From: Piscicola geometra
Taxonomy: Eukaryota > Annelida > Clitellata > Hirudinida > Piscicolidae
DNA length: 64,000 nucleotides
Assembly: GCA_943735955.1 (NCBI GenBank)
Contig: OX030961.1
Span: 6,786,920 to 6,850,919, forward strand
Direction: 5' to 3'
A program made the translations under genes and the position numbers. Positions 1-56,800 of this stretch are shown one piece after another. Numbering within the stretch: the first letter of the stretch is position 1; each line of letters opens with the position of its first letter. A model generated the notes under the pieces. The model was not told where the DNA came from and did no database searches. It worked only from the letters and a program-made list of their open reading frames with translations.

Positions 1-882
1 TTAGTTAAAAAATGTTACTAAAAATATGACGATCATGATCAGGACGCTTGAAACGAAATAAAAGTTTAAGATTCCACGAAATTTCTGGGAAGCTGGTGAG
101 GCAGGATGAATAATGAATGGTATGCAGCTAGTCTTCAGCTAGAGCTGTTCATAAACTAAAATAAAAAACAATAATTCGAAAGAATTTGTTTTTATAAAAA
201 CTTAATGAAAAAATTCAGTCTATTTTTTAGCTGCCAAACTCTGCATCTGCCTCTACATCAAAAAAGAGAATGATCAAAACCTGTTCCGAAAGTAAACTTC
301 GTTGATGTCTGTCATGGCAAAATGTGACAGACAGCCGCCTATGACAATATTTGCAAATCCTACATGGCTGCAAACCGATGAGCATATAAATATAGCGTTA
401 CATAAAGCCATACCTATGCACTGTATAGACGTATGCCTGGTGTGTATGTACGTAGCGAGATGGGACTTTCGCGAGGTATATAAGGCATTTTCTCAGCTCG
501 CATTCGTAATGTTGTTTGATGCAACTTCGCTCTATCATAAGGCTCATCATTTCAAAAACCATCTAAAAAATCTGACAGTTCTGTTCAATCACTGTTATCC
601 TTAAAGAAAACTCTAAATTATTACTCGATTAACTTTTTTGCCAAAAAACCTATTCTAACACCTTAAAAGTGACAGCACAGTAGTTACTGAAAACTTAGAA
701 AAACTTAGTAATCAATCTTTTTCCATCCTTGGTGCATGAAGACCTATGGAAACCACCTCTAGGGTGAGACAACGTCATATTTTATTGCCAAATTCTTCTA
801 TTGAAATATATTTCAAAGCATTTTTGAAGAAATCGATTGATTATGAATTATTTAATGTTAATTTACTTTTTATATATTCCAG
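1..882 (+). other. Intron upstream of first visible Meis exon
   Basis: AT-rich sequence ending in the acceptor at 881-882. I looked for an MAQ-type first Meis exon and found none, so that exon should lie further left. Small open frames here have no recognisable similarity. Confidence 0.6.
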
Positions 883-44330
<43,448 letters not shown>

Positions 44331-47255
44331 CTTCACTTTAAGTTTACAAATAATTAGCCACTACCACGCTAGGCTGTAGTGCAAATAAAGTTCCAGTGTT
44401 AGATCGACTATCAGATGTTTGTATTTGTCTCTTCTGTTTATGTCCCATCGCTAAGAATTCCGCTAGCCCCACCACACCTTCTCATGCCCAAGTCATCATG
44501 GTTACGGCTTAACGACACGTTGAAGCGAAAGAAGGCTAGATTAGGAAATTTAGGTTACATTTCGCGTTTTTAGTCTGCAATTCCTTCCAGAAACATTCAA
44601 AGCGGGCATTTCCTTTGTATCAAACTTCAGTGTCCAACTAGATTTCTGCTTGAAGATGCGCGTCGTTGTCATTTAGTTCTACCTTTCACGATTGCTTCAA
44701 ACGAACAACATCCTAAAAGTTAATTTCAACGAATATTTCAGTGGAGCTTGTTGTCTAATCTATCAGCGCTCGCAATGTCTCGACCGAGAAGTTGTTATGA
44801 AGGAGAGGGGCTTCAAGTACCATAGATAAGGCGCAGCAGTTTAATTCACTCCTCCACCCTTCGACCATTCTGAGGTTAACAGTAAAGGAGCGAAGAAGCA
44901 TGCGAGCTCTTGTGAGGTTCTTTCGACGGTTGTCTTTGTCACTATCTTCATCGGCTGTCGCACTCCACTTCGTCCCCAATGAATTGCATCTTCTAGTTAA
45001 ACCTCGATATTAACTTAAATCACAAAGTTATACTTATTTATGCTTTTTCCTTTCAATTTATTTTTTATATAGTTACTTCTGAATTAATTTTACGATTTGT
45101 GTTCCCACTAATTAATAAATATCGCTTTTTAGTTCGTCATTTTCAGATTTCCATTTGCTGTTTAGAGCTCTATTATATTTGAATTCTTTTTATAATTTAT
45201 TTCTTGAATTATTCATAATTTCATTCACTTTTTGCACACATCAAATGAGTTACTATTTAAGCCTACTACCAATTTCTCGAGCATTTATTCATCTCCCGCA
45301 CCCACAATGGGCCACATTCCACGTTGTCTCAACCCGTCGAAACTATCATAAGGTCACAGTGAATATCACTATCAAACCCCTCAACTAGCGGCGACAGCAA
45401 CTTTATCATCATATGCATCATCATCATCACAACAACTACAGTCATAACTGCAACAAGCAATTCAATTGTTCTAAGAATGTTAAAGATTTAAAAATAAAAG
45501 CTTATAAGTGTTCAATTCTTTCATCAATTCAACACTCGCTTGTCGACTTTTCAGTGTTGTGCAATATAAGGTGGTTTTCTAAAAGCCTGCCTACTCCCAG
45601 AAATAGTCTCTTCATGTGTTTATTCACTCAAATACAAACACAAGCTGTTATATCTCTTATTGCATCTATTATCAACATTTTTTGAATTTAAAAGTTTATA
45701 TACTTAATACTATATTTTAAAAAAATTGTTTTGGACATTATAATTTAATTTGTCATTAAGGAGCCATTATCCCTTAATGATGACGTATGTAAGCGGTTCT
45801 AAAATCAGGTTACAGAACCTGGGACCCTAAAAATTCCTTAAGCGCCTAATAAAGTAAAGCGTGCAAATTTTCTAAATTCGAAAAAAAAAAGTTGAACAAG
45901 ATATATTTTGAACTTAGAAATACTTAGCATAAGATAGTTTTCTCTATTTTCATGAGAGATTTAGGGGAATATATCATACCATACCCTGGTCAAAAACTTA
46001 TTTCACTCCACGAAATTGTAATTAAATGAGACTAAAAGTATTTGAATTAAAAAAGCTTTATAAAAGTTTCTCTATTTTTAAATGTTTTTAGTGTTATTTT
46101 ATTATTATTTGAATTTGAAAAAATAAAGATTCGCATACTCGAGTTTCGAAAGATCTTGGGTACCGGTTGCTATCTCTAAAATGACGGTACATCTAGTTAG
46201 GTTTTAGAATCTTTGAATGATCGATTCGGGCGCTGTATACTCGAAATTTGGAAACGTTATTAGATTATTAGTGTCAAATATATAACGATTTGATGTTTAA
46301 AATGACACATAAAAGGACATTAAAAATATATAAAACTCCCGAGATTTTTATAAAAGTTTTATTCATAAAACGTTGATATTAACGAGTAAAATATAATTTT
46401 ATGGCACCGAGTATGAAATCCTTCGCTTTCATTCAACATTTTCTCATTTTGAAAGCTAATACTTTTCAAATTGTTACAGATAGAAGGAAAAACTTTCTCA
46501 CTTTACTGTTTTTTTCCTAGAAAGTTTTCTAGCACACTGTCATCACTCCACACAAACTTTTCGTTTAAGAATAATTGTATTGATTTTAAAGATTTTTTAT
46601 GAAATTGTCAGAATAAAAGGTTTTTAAAACTCTTTTAGAATAAATAAAACACAACATTAATGCATCATTAAATTTTTAAAAAAACTTGAGATTATGCAAA
46701 GAAACGCTTGTATGAAATACAAAACTATTAAAGTTTAAATATATAAAATCTGTATACAAATTCTAATCGCCTTGCATGAAGAAATGAGTTGCCTTATTGT
46801 CCAAGAAACTGAGGTTTTTTTTGTTTGACGCACTGTGGGGACGAAGCCTAATGAGTTGTTTGCCTTGCTGGTGCTGTTATGAGCTGCTTTGCTGGTAAAG
46901 GGGTTGGCGATGCTCATCGAAGGATGATTGCTTTACTTCAAACTGTCTTTGTTACTGATGAAGGCTTCAGCTTTTGGTGAATTCTGTGAACTGGTGAACG
47001 TTTCTGAGGGAGGCTTGAGTGAGTGGATGGGGGGGGTCACTTCTAATGCTGACGAGAGTGTTTGTGAGGTTGTGTGCGTTGAAGGACTGAGTAGAGTCAA
47101 GTTGATGTGGCATAATGTTGCTCTCTTTATCTTTTTTCCAGAGAAAGTGAGATGATCGTGTTTTCATCATGTCCATTATCTTTTCACTTCTCTTTGAAAA
47201 AGAAGCTTTGGTGCTGAGAGCTGAGCACTGTCAGGCTTTTCTTGAAGTCTTTTGT
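44331..47255. other. Convergent numb-neuroligin intergenic region
   Basis: Holds the numb 3' UTR and polyA signal at the left and probably the neuroligin 3' UTR at the right. The nearest minus-strand AATAAA I see is at 46358-46363. The 46735-47250 part is GC-richer than the rest. Confidence 0.6.
44384..44389 (+). terminator. numb polyadenylation signal AATAAA
   Basis: Canonical AATAAA in GCAAATAAAG, 53 bp after the numb stop codon, implying a very short 3' UTR. Confidence 0.75.
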
Positions 47256-47800
47256 TTAGACTAGTGTGTCGGAAGGAGCAATATAAGTTTTATCCGAAAG
47301 AGTTGTCTTAGCTGGCTCGAGGAGCTTCTTGGGAGAGTGATTGCCACAACGACAGTTGCTCTTGCAGGAGTGGCTGCAGAGTTCAGTGGAGCTCTTGTCG
47401 TTCTGCTCTGAAGGCTCTATCTTGTACTCTCGCAACTTGCGGTTTGACCTGCTTCGTCTGCTTATCACCATGGCTTTTCTGAGGCAGACGACGCTGAAAA
47501 TAAGAAGATTAACGAGCAATAAACCGCAGCCAATAGCGATGGTGATGGTGAGGGGCAGGTTGCCAATGATGGCGTTCAAGGCAGAAGCACTTGTGTTGGA
47601 GGAAGAAGAATTCACTTTGAAAGCATCTACTTTTTCATATTTGATGAGATAAGCGTTGAGTAAATTGTGGGAATCACTGAAGAAAGTCACCTGCTTTGAA
47701 GATGTCTGAGAAAACGACTTATTTTCTTTGAATAACCTTCTAGGGGCGAATTGACGATCTAGAATGCTTTCGTGGCGACTCAATGCTTCTTTGGTTTTGA
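47256..47800 (-). CDS. nlgn: neuroligin last exon: transmembrane helix, tail, PDZ ligand
   Basis: It encodes stalk sequence, the transmembrane helix LPLTITIAIGCGLLLVNLLI plus FSVVCL, a basic stop-transfer (RKAMVISRRSRSNRK), a Cys/Ser-rich tail (CSHSCKSNCRCG) and the C-terminus SDTLV, a class I PDZ-binding motif. Stop TAA is at 47256-47258. Confidence 0.9.
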
Positions 47801-50800
47801 CTGAAATGCATTTAATTTTAATTGATATTTTATGAATTAGAAAAAAGTTTAAAACTTTACTTTTTAGTAGTTTCGAACTGGATTGAGGCGAAAAATCTGG
47901 ATCAAAGCGAGTTCCAGGAAACTCAAACGAAGAGAGGTTGTAGAAGCGGTCAAGCTGATGGTACGCGGGAGTCTGTTGAGATTCCTGATTGTGAAGTTTT
48001 GGTATGAGATCCAACCACAAAGCTATCTTGTCGCTCCTGTAAGAATGACGAACGCTAGGATGGAAATCTGCGAAAAAATGGAATAAAAACTCACAATTTA
48101 GAAAGTACTCTATTGAAAATAATCTGTATTAAGAGAAAATACATAATTTGAGAAAATTAACAAAAACTTGCCTAGTTCAAGATATGATTGCGTCCAGGAG
48201 TCGTACTGAGACCAGTAAGGCATTGCGGAAGGGTGGTGGTTGTTATAATCATGTCTCAAGTTGGGATTTCTGAATGGAATTAATCTTAAAAATCAAATTT
48301 TTCAAATTTTGAAAAGTTATTGCTCAATCTAACATAACTTTTTATCTTTAAATGACATTTTAAAAGATAGGCAAATTTTAAGATATGAGAGATCACAGTG
48401 TTTCACAGAATGCTTCCTAATCAATCATGCAAAGTGTGTGAAGTTTATACAAATAGTTGATATAATAGGTCAATAAAAATGTTAAATGAATATCATTTAT
48501 TAACATCTATGATAAAAGTCTATCAAATATTTGAAGAGTAGCGTGGGACTCTAAGGAATCGTTTGCATTAAGACCATCAAGAAACTAATCACACTTCTAT
48601 CTCTTTTTCGTGCTTCATTTTCCAAAGTAGATTTGGAAATTTGTCTTTCTCCAAATATACGTGCTATCGAAAAGAGTCAGTTTGAGGTGCATTAACTGTA
48701 CGAAGCGTCTTTGATTTGGATTCATGTAAATTCCTTTAAAATTGTGAAAAAATGATAGTGAGTAGTAAAAAAAATTTAATAAATAAGTTTGATTAAAATA
48801 AAAAGTAAGAAAATATAAAAAAAGTAGGAGAGAATTATGCAAAGAAGGAAAATGGGTGGAACAGAGTGTAGACGTGGAGGGGGAAGAAGTGGAAGGAAGA
48901 GAAGAGATGAACGGTTTCAAAAGAGCAAGCATGCTTTGATATTTTAAGCAGACAATTTGCAATTAATTTAACGATCTCACGTAGTTGTATAAATATCTTA
49001 GAAAATTGAATTTCTTCTTTTGAGCATACTTCAATTTCCTGGCTTACCATAAAGATGCAATAAATTACTCTCATTAATTTTATTTTTTAAGATGCCCAAA
49101 ATAACCTCAAAATATCTTTTTTTAATACCTTCTCAGAATTTTTCATTGTGCTAAAACTATATTTATGAATAAAAACAACGCTCAAATATAAATTAAAATT
49201 GCAACGGAAGTGCAAAGCAAGCTTTTACTGAAAGAAAAATCATTCATTGATAATATTCTTGAGTTATTTCAAATATCGAATATATGCCCGTTAGTTTGGT
49301 CTTAACAAATTTCCAACTAGAAGAACAATCAATCCAAGATTGAAAAATCAAAAAATCTTAAAATACTATTTTAAAAGCACAAACCCGCTGTAGATGAAGT
49401 TGCTCCAGTAGGCAATGACGATCTCCGAGAGCTGCTGCTTCTGCAGGCTCTTGGCTTGATCCTGTGCACTGGACCAGTCTTCGAAAGCTCTTCCAAACAA
49501 GAAATCCATTAACTCAGTGTCTTCAAACGTAGGGGTGAATGATGATGGTGGAGAGGTTGAAGGAAAGAATGAGTGAGGTGAGGATGGTAGCGATGAGGCT
49601 GGTGTAAATGATGATGATAATGATATCTTATCAACACGATCAAAGTGCTGGTTGACTTTAAATAGAAACATATAAGTCTTGGTGTTTTGCTGTGGCTTTC
49701 TCTTGAGCTTCTCTTCACGCTGCTTGTGCAAGAGGCTTTGCATGCGTTGGGCACTGCTGACTCTTGTCTGGACCAGCTCGACGTTGGGCGCAACATGAAG
49801 GGCGTCTCCCAGGAAGGCAGCCACGAAGTCCCGCATGAAGAGCCCGTCTCGGTGGGTGAGGTGGTCGTGATACTGGTGCTTGATGACGTCGTAGATGTTC
49901 TGGCGGTTGTACGAGAAGACGTTTTGAACAAAGGTGCGTAACATCCGATGCATCTCCTGGTTGTCGAGTCCCTTCGTTATTTGCTTGTTGTTCAAGTAAC
50001 GGTAGCCTGAGGGGAAGTTAACATTAGAAATATTGATAAGTAGCGGGAAAAAAAACAAATTAAGATGCACTTACATTCTTTTAAATAATCTTTGCATTGA
50101 AAATAGTTAACTATCTTTAACTATTCGAAAATATATTAAAATAATAATTTCTATGTAAATTTTTTTTAAACATAAAAAGTAAAATAATTTTTTTTCATTT
50201 TAAACTTTACGAAAGCTTTGAAAGGTTAAAGTGTCATTTGAATGACCACCGAGATTTTAATGGCTTTTTGAAAACCTTCATTTTCGGTTACTCCAGTCAG
50301 CAAGTCAGGAAACGAGAAAGATGAAAATGAAGACGATGAAGACGCAGAATCGCAACAATGTTCCTTGATCAGAAGCAGGGGTTCTTGCGGAAGAACACTT
50401 CTCTTGTCAATGGTCGGCCCGAAGGTGGGAAGGTATCTTGCAGGATTGGGAGGGAGAGGAATTGAACGTGTAATTTTTCTTGTAAAAATTATAAAAATTA
50501 CTTTTGGTTACTCGAAATTGATTTTAATCCGATAGATATGTTAAAATCACTTGTAGTGAGGCAGTTTAATCTTCATCAACTCCTTCCAATGAGTTTTCTT
50601 GATGCAGGCTGTCAGCTTTTCACTGGAAGACCAGTGTTGCGAGCAGTTGCATCTGTTAGAATGAGATAAATTAATCGGAAAGTTTATACATTTTTGCGCA
50701 TCCAAGCTTGCTACCTCTCAGAGAAGTGCAGCGTGGATCTGAGAGGGGTTTTGTCGATGGCCCATGCACTCAGCACCGACCCTCCCTGCAGCACCACCCT

Positions 50801-53800
50801 CTTGAACAGTTTGGAGCCTGTTAAAGATCAGTGACAGAGTGAAAGTTTTTTTAAAGTTGTGAGTTTACTCAAAATATTCATAAATTTATACAAAGCAGTC
50901 ATAAAAATTATTGAAAAAATATTTTTAATTTGTATTAGACATGACCTTTAGTGACCGGAGAGATCATGAGAATATTGGCCATGGCTGCTCCGTGACCTTG
51001 ACCCAGGATCGTGACGTCAGAAGACTTTCCACCAAAACTCTTGTGCAAGTTTCAACCGATTAATGGCACGATTAACAAAAAAGTTTATTAATTTTCAAAT
51101 TTAATTTTTTTCGCAAATTCAAAGCAGAAGATATGGAAAAAAAATTTGAAGCACAGCTTGATTTTCGCGATTTCAAGCGCTCACGTGGATGTTTGCCTTG
51201 ATCCAGTGCAGAGCTGCGGCCTGGTCGAGTATGGCGTAGTTGCCTGAGGCGTCACTGTCTTTGGTGCTCAAGAAGCCTGGAGGGGTGATGCAGGGAAGGA
51301 TAGAAAAAAAAGCTGTTTAGTAAGATTGTTCAAAATGAACTTTATTTGTTAGCCTATTATAACGTATTTATTGAATAGTAATAAAATGATTCGTTGGAAT
51401 GAGATGACAACCACCGTCAACTGTAATTTTTTAAAGTTTTTTCGACCATCCATCCAATAGTAAAAATCTTACAGTCGATTTTACAGTCTACTACTTTTGA
51501 AAAAATCTTTGGAATTTTCTTATTTTAATATTAATGAACCTTTATGCAGTTAAAACCTTCATATTTCAAAGACACAACAAAATTAATTCTCACAATTTTA
51601 TATTTTTTCCTTACTATCAAGCATTACCTTTCAACATATGATTAAAAGCTCTTTTGTAAAATTCAAAAGTAACTTTCTGTCTTCCATAAGCTTCTTCTGG
51701 TAATAGCAAGTTTCACGCATGCCGACTCTTTGAAACCAATTCAATTTCCTAATGCCCTTAAGCTGCTGAAAGTTTGTTTTACAGTCCTCAATAAATAGGA
51801 TTTTCTCATTTAGATTTTAGTTAAGATTCTAATGTGAAGTTCTTTTGTTTTAATTTTTTTCAATGTTTTCATAAGCTTTCGCATAAATAAATAATATTCT
51901 TTTTAATGCATTTTACCTTAATAAGGCTAATAAAAATGTTATGAAACAATTTTGTAAAAGAGAAAAGTTGGAATTTTTTTCACATTGCCTCTTATATTTT
52001 CAAGCCCTTCAATGAATAAAATATTTCAGAAGTTTACAACACATAGCTTCTAGTCAATTGATCTGAAAAACGCTAAAATATGAAGAAAATGTAAATTTCT
52101 CATCAGAAGAAACTTTCGAAGAAGCATTACGTATCATCAATTCACTTGCCTAATCAGTCCAAAGTTTTATCCTTCGTGAGGTAGCTATAAATAACGAGCA
52201 ATTATGAGTTTATTCTCCCTTAATGCACGATGCTTGTGAAGCGGACTTGCAGGCAGTCCAATAAAAGACCAATAAGCACGCATTGACGACTATATCCACA
52301 CTTAAACAGCCACTATCGAATCCATCAAGCGCGTTCGAATGGTCTTTGCCAAAACTAACATCAACACAACCATCTCCATAATCATCACCATGTTCGTGCC
52401 TAACTTTAGCTTGGTGTTGGTAAGCATCACTTACTGTCACGATATTCTGGATGTAAATGTTGAGTTTTTAACATAGAAACAATCAACCCATTCAAAATTT
52501 AATTTTCAGATTTGATAATCGGGAAACAAAATCCAAAACAGTAGAACTTTATCCTTACTAGTTCAATTTTGTTGTTTTTGGAAATGTTAAATTCTTTTAA
52601 AAGTTTGAAGAAGCTGTCATCATGCAAATTACACAAAGACTAAAATATGTTCGTGAAAATAATACCTAGTTTTAAAATGCTATTAACTTTTAAAACTTGT
52701 TCGAGACTTTTTCAGTGCTTTGATGACGATAAAAATATAAAACTATGCATCTTCCACATGTATTTTAAAGAAGAAAATCTAGGTAATATTCTATGGGGTT
52801 ATTCTATAATTTAAACTGAAACCTTGTCAGCGGCAATCATGGCAATCCAGAATTTTTGTTGCAGCTGTCAGATAGATTTTTCAAACTTTTCAAAATATTT
52901 ACAATGAAAATGAATAAAATAACTTAGCATTATTTTAATATATAAAAACAAACTTTAGAAAATGAATTATGCTAGTTTTGCATATATATTGAAATTCGAT
53001 TTGACCAGCAATGCAGAACAGAAGCAATATCTTTTGTTTTAGAACACCTTGTTTCCATCCATCAAAGAAAATTCCAAAACATCTACGCAAATACCATGGT
53101 CTTCTCTATATTAAGAAGTCCATGGCAAACACCCATCTTAACATCAACCCAATCACGCACTCACCAAGAGCACCGACTCTAAAGTTGATGGTGACGACGA
53201 TGACCAGGCCAAATGAAGCCATAAAACTGCCATCCAGGTGGTTGCCTGTGGCCATGTCGTACGAAGCCGCATCGATCACCACAACTACTGGGTAGGTGTG
53301 GTTGTGGTTGTAGTCTCTGTAGTTACTGTAGTTGTGGTGGTCGAAGAAGTCACTTGTGGTTCTGTCGTCCGTAGCTTGATGAGAGTTGGTATTGGCATGG
53401 CTTTGAAGCTTTTGTGGTGGCTGACCTTCGAGGGGTTGGTGAACAAATATTGAAGATTCTTTAGAATGTAAAATGTTATATTAGATTATAAGTTTCTTTA
53501 TTTTGAGACTAATCTGGATAACTAGTTTGTTTACAGCGTGCTTAGCCTCATAAGTTGCCTATCTGCTCAGCGAGCAGTGCTTTATTGCAGCGACATTATT
53601 CCAGCAAGTGCCTCCAGTGTGAACCTTTAAATTATTACTTACTTTTTGTCTTTCAAATAAAAATGATAACTCAAAAATATTAAAATGCTATAAAGATTAA
53701 AGTTGCAAAAGATTTTTTTTGCTGGAGAAAAACCATCGTAATCAGCTTTAATCCATAAAAGTTTCTAAAATTCCATTTAATACATAAATTGTAGGCCTGC

Positions 53801-56800
53801 TCAATTTCTATCTGAACTTAAAACAAGAAAACCTAAAAGCATTAATGCCTCCAGTCCAATCACGTGCAGTAGTCGTAGTGGGAAACTTGACGGCTATTCA
53901 TGCCGCATCTTCACTCTCTAGAGGGCCGCAACCCAGCCCAATAACACATAAAAAATATTTTTTTACTTATTTATCCTTTTATATAAAAAAAATCCATAAT
54001 CAACTAATTTTGAAAACTTAGTTCAAAATATCAAATTTTATTTTATTTTACAATCATTTTAAGATCTTTCATGAAATTCATTGAAGCCTATGCAATATAG
54101 AGTGGATCTTGATTCAAGCAATGTTTTTTTATTGCTTTCATGCAATTCCTTTTTAATGCTACCTATTACCAACTCAATTTATCCTGAATCTAACCCAACG
54201 ACTTTGCTGCAAGACAATGTATTTGTGACGAGGATGCGTGATTGCAACATATTAATTCTGGGGAACTAATATTTAGCTGGGATGTTTTTTTATAAACACT
54301 TTCATGTCATTTGCTTGATATTTCTGACAATTATTGGCACTTCAGCTGCAATGTCTGATTGGAGAATCGAGAAAGTTGAAGGTGTTCAGGAAATCATGCA
54401 TAACTTTCATAAAAGAAGTTTTAAGAATGTTAAAAATAATAATTAAAAGAATTAAAATGGAAACAACAATGAAGAAAATAATTAAGTGCATGGCTGAATT
54501 GGGAAAATAGAAAGGATTTTGACCCAACGGGTGGTAAAATATCTTTAGATTATGACAAAAGTTAAAGGTCGCAACTGAAGAGACTGTTGAAGATGAAGAA
54601 GTTTTGCATTTAATTGGGAGAGGTAATGGGGATTGACGGTGACTTTTTGGTGATAAAACTGATGATAGAACCCATGTTATAATATTATTGGTAATGAAAA
54701 CCTATTTTTAAATTTTCATGAAGCTATATTTTCTAAAAAGTTACATTTATTTGAATATTTTGACAAATTGCTCGCGACTATTTGCCTAGGCACCACGACT
54801 ATATTTGGAGATGGAAAATGCATCTTCTAAAGATTTTATTGTTTTTTTACTAGATCTAAATAGAAATTATGACAATTTCTTAAAAATTTCAAACTATAGA
54901 ATGCTTCGAGCTCACGAATATGATTATAACCATATAAAAAATAAGAGTATAAATTCCCTCAAAAAATAAATTTCAGTTGTATAATTCATAATATTGTCAA
55001 GAGGAATAAAAACTCATTAAGAAAAATCTCAACAGCTTAGTCTAATGAATATATGAAAAAGATTCATACATGTTATCGGGTAGCCGAGTCGGTAACGATT
55101 CTCGGCTTGACCAATAATGAAAGGTCATAGGTTCGAGTGCAACCAATGCCCTAGTAACCCAGAGGCGCAAATGAAAATATGCATCCTAAGTGGCCTGGAA
55201 GCTCGTTCGGGTTATGCGCCACTACAATAATACTCGTCATTATTATTATTATTATCTATTAAAATAAAATATCTATTTAAATATGCCAGTGGGAAACTCA
55301 GAAAGAAAAAAATAATTGGATTGAAAGTCTTTCACAAACATCAAATCTATGGCTAAGAGACTTTCTATTCCCTGTGAATGAGCTTTTTCCAATCCGATTT
55401 GGCGGAAAAAGTAACTCGAACGGGCGTTGAGTTGTTTTTGCGTTTTAGAAAAACGAAACTTCGTTTACCTTATAATTGGACTTGTAAAGTGCTCATAAAA
55501 GTGAAAAGATTTTTTAGTCAATGTGGAGAAGGAAACATTTTGGTAAATAGATTTTTGCATAAAACGTTTATAACTTTTGAATATATAAATAAAATAAAAT
55601 TAAGAAAAACTATCCTCTTGTTCACTATTATTTGGAAAAAATAGGAAAAGGTTAATAAGAGATTTTAAATAAAATTCCTACAGTAAATGTAATATATGAC
55701 TGTCATGAGTTTGTTCAACTTGAGTATTATGCAAAGGCAATAGGGGATTGCAGAGTAATAATCTCGATAATAAATCTCTGGCTCTTTTGTTTTGATAAGT
55801 ATTTATGAAACAACAAATCGTGCCACGCACGGTAAATTAGATATATTGTCAAAGTTGTTTGGCTTCCAATCTCAAAAGTCTTTCAAAAAAGAACACTACT
55901 TTTAAAACCCAGTGGGGCCGTAAAAAATATTTACATTTTGTTATAAAAATGTAGAAACTTAAAAGATTATTAAGAAAAGTAGAACACACCTCTTGAAAGC
56001 ATGCAATTCTTCAACTAGTGCTAGCTTTAATCCGTGTAATGGGATTTGAAACCCTGTTCCATAAAGCAATGAGGAAGTGCCCCATCAAATATAACATTTT
56101 CAGCCTTTATTTGAATGAAAAAAATTATGATGACTTTGTTAAAAAAAGATTTTTGATAATTATTCATAAAAACTAAAAGAAAAAGTCAATAGAAGATTCT
56201 TACGTACGAATTAGCTTTCTCGAATATTATCATTGCGAAAGAGATTTTCAATACAGAAAATTAATAATAATAGTGAATGATGAAAGACTCCTGGCGAGTA
56301 ATCGAAATGATGACAATACAATACGACAAGGCTGACGGTAATTCTCAAGTACAGTGCGCTTAAAAATGTAAGGGTCTTAAAATGACTCGATTTTTTCCAA
56401 TTCTATTCAACTAAAGATTTTAAAAATTAGTTTTTAATTAGATTGTTGTAAATCAGTTTGTATGATGTAAAAAAGACAAACTTCCGAAAAAATAAATTCG
56501 TTTTTATTCAACACAGACTTGATGATGAATGGAGGCCCAATGAAGGATCAACGGCACATTATCTTTCTTTTCTTTTTGCCGCACTGCATGGTTTTTTTCA
56601 TTGTGCATCCTAGAAGCTAGAATTATTCACATGAAAAAACAAGTTTTGTTATAGATGATTAATTTGATCTGGATCTATGTCATATTTGGACATCCACCAA
56701 TACAGGATTAACCATGCACTTAATCAATGCCACCATCCATCATCCACTATCACAGTCTTCCCATTATGTTCATTTCCAGATCAGTTCTTGCAGCTCTACG

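Noticed and set aside
55076..55150. A functional tRNA gene
   Set aside because: It has A and B boxes, but no complete cloverleaf or acceptor stem, and the same sequence repeats with a common non-tRNA body, so it is a SINE head.
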